NCBI RefSeq assembly: GCF_017303295.1
Contig: NZ_JAFKOK010000007.1
Span: forward strand, 1-64,000
Source: Rhodobacter sp. NTK016B
GTDB taxonomy: Bacteria > Pseudomonadota > Alphaproteobacteria > Rhodobacterales > Rhodobacteraceae
Direction: 5' to 3'
DNA length: 64,000 bases
Every line of letters starts with the position of its first letter. Positions within the stretch are counted from its first letter, which is position 1. The position numbers and the translations under genes are program-made. Of the stretch, positions 61,460-64,000 are shown one piece after another. Under the pieces are notes generated by a model. The model was not told the DNA's origin. It made no database searches and saw only the letters and a program-made list of their open reading frames with translations.

Positions 61460-62791
61460 ATGGCACATGGGTTTTACGAGGGGTATGCACCCCCCGGTCC
61501 GCAACCGAATCCGTATTCGGGTAACGGGGCAGGGGTGATGCGCACGCGCGATCCCGTGGCGGGCTATGCCCCGGCGCCGCCCGCGCAACCCGGCTATCAG
61601 GGACATCCCTATCCACCGGCCTATCCGGCCGCGCCGGCGCCTTCGGGCTATGCCCGCGCGCCGCACCCGGTCCCGCAGCACGCGCCTCAACACGCCCCGC
61701 AGCCGCAGGGCTATGCGCAGCCCTATCCGGCGGCGCAGCCGGTTGTGCATCCCCCCGCGCGTCCCATGGCCGCCTATCCGCCGCAGGGTATGCCCCCGGT
61801 CGAGCCGCCCTATGCCGGTCCGGGCGCGGGGTCTTCGATGCCGCCTTCGGGTCCGCGCCAGAACCGCGCGGTGAAAGCCGTCAACGTCATCGGCGCTTTG
61901 TTGTCGGTGGCGCTGGTCGCCGGGGTCGGGATCTGGTCCTACCGCCTGATGGTGCGCGATGTGACCGGCGTGCCGGTGATCCGCGCGCTGGCCGGGCCGA
62001 TCCGGTCGTCGCCCGACGATCCGGGCGGACGGCAGGCGAATTATCAGGGCCTTGCGGTGAACGCCGTGGCCGCGCAATCCGACAGCGATGGCAGTGCCGA
62101 GAATATCGCGCTGGCGCCGCCCCCTGCGAGCCTGGCCGAGGAAGACCGCGCCGGGGAAGAAATGACCGCGCGGCGGGCCTCGTCCGGCGCATCGGCGCCG
62201 ATCACCGCGCCCGATGCGGTCGGTGCAGCGGTTGCGGCGGCGATGAGCGACGCGGCGCCCGCCACCGTGCAGACCGCCGCTGCGCAGCCCGCCCCGCTGG
62301 ATCTGGTGCCCGCCTCGGTGCCCGGCGTCTCACGCTCGCCTATGCCGCGTGCGCGCAACGCGCAGGCCGTGGCGCAGGCAGCAAGCCGCCCGGCGCAGCC
62401 CGTGGCGCCCGCCGCACCGACGCAGGTGGCGTCGAACACGGACGGATCGGGGGATCAGCAGGCCGAGGCGCTGCTGCAAGAGCTGGTGACACGGCTCAGC
62501 GCGCCCGATGTGACCGATATCGACCCCGATTCGCTGACCCCCGGCACACGGCTGGTGCAGCTCGGCATCTATCAGGACGAGGATTCGGCGCGCCGGGCCT
62601 GGGATACGATCAACCAGCGCTTCCCTGCGTTCCTTGAAGATCGCGGGCGCGTGGTCGAGGCGGCAACCTCGGGCGGGCGGGTGTTCTACCGGCTGCGCGC
62701 GGCGGGGTTCGCCGATGAGCCCGAGGCACGGCGGTTCTGCTCGATGCTGATCGCCGAGAATCTGGACTGCATTCCGACGCTGATCCGGTGA
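61460..62791 (+). CDS. SPOR-domain membrane protein
   Basis: A 443-residue bitopic protein. Residues 1-135 are cytosolic, Pro/Tyr/Gln-rich and low in complexity; a transmembrane helix spans about 138-158 (VNVIGALLSVALVAGVGIWSY); an Ala/Pro-rich linker follows; and the last 80 residues are a SPOR domain (TRLVQLGIYQDEDSARRAWDTI, AGFADEPEARRFCSML) that binds denuded septal peptidoglycan. It lies seven bases before nagZ, fitting a role in cell division or wall remodelling. Confidence 0.9.
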   Translation: MAHGFYEGYAPPGPQPNPYSGNGAGVMRTRDPVAGYAPAPPAQPGYQGHPYPPAYPAAPAPSGYARAPHPVPQHAPQHAPQPQGYAQPYPAAQPVVHPPARPMAAYPPQGMPPVEPPYAGPGAGSSMPPSGPRQNRAVKAVNVIGALLSVALVAGVGIWSYRLMVRDVTGVPVIRALAGPIRSSPDDPGGRQANYQGLAVNAVAAQSDSDGSAENIALAPPPASLAEEDRAGEEMTARRASSGASAPITAPDAVGAAVAAAMSDAAPATVQTAAAQPAPLDLVPASVPGVSRSPMPRARNAQAVAQAASRPAQPVAPAAPTQVASNTDGSGDQQAEALLQELVTRLSAPDVTDIDPDSLTPGTRLVQLGIYQDEDSARRAWDTINQRFPAFLEDRGRVVEAATSGGRVFYRLRAAGFADEPEARRFCSMLIAENLDCIPTLIR

Positions 62792-62798
62792 CCGGCTG

Positions 62799-63779
62799 AT
62801 GCGTCGGGCGGTCATTCTGGGGTTGGCCGGCACGAGCGTCCTGCCGGACGAGGCGGCGCTTTTCGGCGCGGCAGACCCGTGGGGCTTCATTCTGTTTCGC
62901 CGCAATATCGAGGACAGCGCGCAGCTTCGCGCGCTGACCGACCGCCTGCGCGAAATCGTCGGCTGGGACGCGCCCATCTTCGTCGATCAGGAGGGCGGCA
63001 CGGTGCAGCGCCTGCGCCCGCCGCTGGCGCGCGACTGGCCCGACGCCTCGGCACAAACGGGGGGCATCGCGGCGGTACGGCTCAGACATCGGCTGATGGC
63101 CGATGAATTGCGGCGCCACGGTGTTGACGGCAATTGCGCCCCGGTGATCGACGTGGCGGGGCCTGAGACGCATCCCTTCCTGCAGCGCCGGATCTGGGCC
63201 GGGACGCCCGTGGCGGTGTCCGAGACGGCGCGCGCGGCGGCCGAGGGGATGCTGGCGGGCGGCGTTTTGCCGGTCATCAAGCATCTGCCCGGCCATGGCG
63301 CGGCGAATGCCGACAGCCATGTGGACCTGCCGCGCTGCCATGCCTCGCTGGCCGATCTGGACGCGCGGGATTTCGTACCCGTGCGCGCGCTGGCCGATCT
63401 TCCGCTGGGGATGTCTGCGCATGTGGTTTACGAGGCGCTCGATCCGGATGCGCCGGGGACGCATTCGCCGGTCGTTCTGCGCCATCTGCGCGACGTTCTG
63501 GGATTTGACGGGTTGTTGCTGACCGACGATCTGAACATGAACGCCCTGGGCGGCACGATCCCCGAGCGGGCCGCGCGCGCGATTGCGGCGGGCTGCGATA
63601 TCGCGTTGCATTGTTCGGGCGATCTGGCCGAGATGGCGGGCGTCGTCGGGGCGGTCGGCCTGTTGGACGGGCAGGCGGCAAAGCGTGCCGAGCGGGCGCT
63701 CGCCGCGCGCCATGCGCCCGAGCCGATTGACATCGCAGCCGCCAATGCCGAATTTGAACGCCTGACCCGCACGGCCTGA
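62799..63779 (+). CDS. nagZ: Beta-N-acetylhexosaminidase (NagZ type, family GH3)
   Basis: A 326-residue cytosolic glycosidase that removes GlcNAc from anhydro-muropeptides during cell-wall recycling. Family GH3/NagZ motifs: GFILFRRNIEDSAQLRAL, IFVDQEGGTVQRL (substrate site), VIKHLPGHGAANADSHVDLP near residue 160 with the mobile catalytic His loop, and LLLTDDLNM carrying the nucleophile aspartate. No signal peptide, as expected. It is placed 7 bases after the SPOR gene and 37 before scpA. Confidence 0.95.
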   Translation: MRRAVILGLAGTSVLPDEAALFGAADPWGFILFRRNIEDSAQLRALTDRLREIVGWDAPIFVDQEGGTVQRLRPPLARDWPDASAQTGGIAAVRLRHRLMADELRRHGVDGNCAPVIDVAGPETHPFLQRRIWAGTPVAVSETARAAAEGMLAGGVLPVIKHLPGHGAANADSHVDLPRCHASLADLDARDFVPVRALADLPLGMSAHVVYEALDPDAPGTHSPVVLRHLRDVLGFDGLLLTDDLNMNALGGTIPERAARAIAAGCDIALHCSGDLAEMAGVVGAVGLLDGQAAKRAERALAARHAPEPIDIAAANAEFERLTRTA

Positions 63780-63816
63780 GCATCAGGGCCCGAACACCGG
63801 AAGGCACCACGCCAGC

Positions 63817-64000
63817 ATGACCGACGCCGCGCCGCAGACGGGCGATGCCATTGCCGCCCGGCTCGACGATGAGGCGCTCATCGTCGATGTCGATGGCTAT
63901 GAGGGGCCACTCGACCTGTTGCTGACGCTGTCGCGCCGCCAGAAGGTCGATCTGCGCAAGATCTCGGTGCTGCAACTGGCTGAGCAGTATCTGCGTTTCG
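63817..64000 (+). CDS. scpA: Segregation and condensation protein A (5' part, runs off the window)
   Basis: Only the first 61 codons are present. The segment VDGYEGPLDLLLTLSRRQKVD (in shortened form YEGPLDLLLTLSRRQ) followed by DLRKISVLQLAEQYL is the N-terminal ScpA (kleisin) signature. ScpA joins SMC heads in the condensin complex; scpB usually follows. The ATG at 63817 is 37 bases after the nagZ stop. Confidence 0.9.
   Translation, partial: MTDAAPQTGDAIAARLDDEALIVDVDGYEGPLDLLLTLSRRQKVDLRKISVLQLAEQYLRF

Noticed and set aside
1-64000. CRISPR array, insertion sequence, restriction-modification or toxin-antitoxin system
   Set aside because: No regularly spaced repeats, transposase, cas, methylase or toxin-antitoxin-like pairs were seen on either strand.

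Overview
The window is a GC-rich chromosomal segment of an alphaproteobacterium, most likely a member of Rhodobacterales/Rhodobacteraceae. The evidence is a phaZ/phaCPR polyhydroxybutyrate locus with PhaR operators of the Paracoccus denitrificans type, a class I lysyl-tRNA synthetase, a GTTC-N7-GTTC SOS box of the alphaproteobacterial type, small families typical of the order (DUF6477, DUF6456, DUF4864, DUF1194), a YibQ-like gene beside trpGD, and dispersed hairpin repeats at gene 3' ends. I see no tRNA, rRNA, CRISPR array, insertion sequence or prophage. The segment reads as core chromosome with a few accessory genes.

Layout. 1-6.6 kb: an M20 amidohydrolase, an RTX/Hint secreted protein, a LysR regulator, guanine deaminase and 5-formyl-THF cyclo-ligase. 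6.6-14.1 kb: MgtE, an inositol-monophosphatase-family (HisN-like) phosphatase, an XRE regulator, a quinone oxidoreductase, a LysR regulator, a DUF1127 protein, a Bax-inhibitor-1 family protein and ribosomal protein L33. 14.1-20.1 kb: a polyprenyl-phosphate sugar transferase, RNase P RNA on the minus strand, a lipoprotein, an aldo/keto reductase, an orphan ImuA-like gene behind an SOS box, and a LysR regulator. 20.1-30.3 kb: a non-pyrrolysine MttB-family methyltransferase, nadD, a PBP4-type peptidase, an anchored BON-like protein coupled to a 38-residue membrane peptide, TerB, lysS, and DUF4336, DUF1194, DUF4864 and CHAD proteins. 30.4-32.7 kb: a 763-residue parallel beta-helix protein.

33-43 kb is a co-directional acetate locus: acs, adk, a DUF4212 small subunit plus sodium:solute symporter, a cNMP/CBS/DUF294 signalling protein, a small membrane protein, a response regulator, and a 695-residue protein that joins a degenerate membrane sensor-kinase module to a DEDDh (DnaQ-type) exonuclease. 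43.6-48.2 kb is the PHB locus, with phaZ divergent from phaC-phaP-phaR and CTGC-N3-GCAG operators before phaC and phaP. Acetate uptake and activation to acetyl-CoA sit next to storage of acetyl units as PHB.

48.2-64 kb: a RACo-type corrinoid activation protein (functionally related to the MttB homologue 27 kb away), DUF6477, DUF6456, trpG-trpD, YibQ-like deacetylase, a CPA2 antiporter, an A-type Fe-S carrier, dGTPase, argS, a SPOR-domain protein, nagZ and the 5' end of scpA, which runs off the window.

Most interesting: the pseudo-sensor/exonuclease fusion with its response regulator in the acetate locus; the LexA-boxed ImuA-like orphan; the MttB/RACo pair without a visible corrinoid protein; and a family of double-hairpin repeats that sits at the 3' ends of genes, mostly between convergent pairs.
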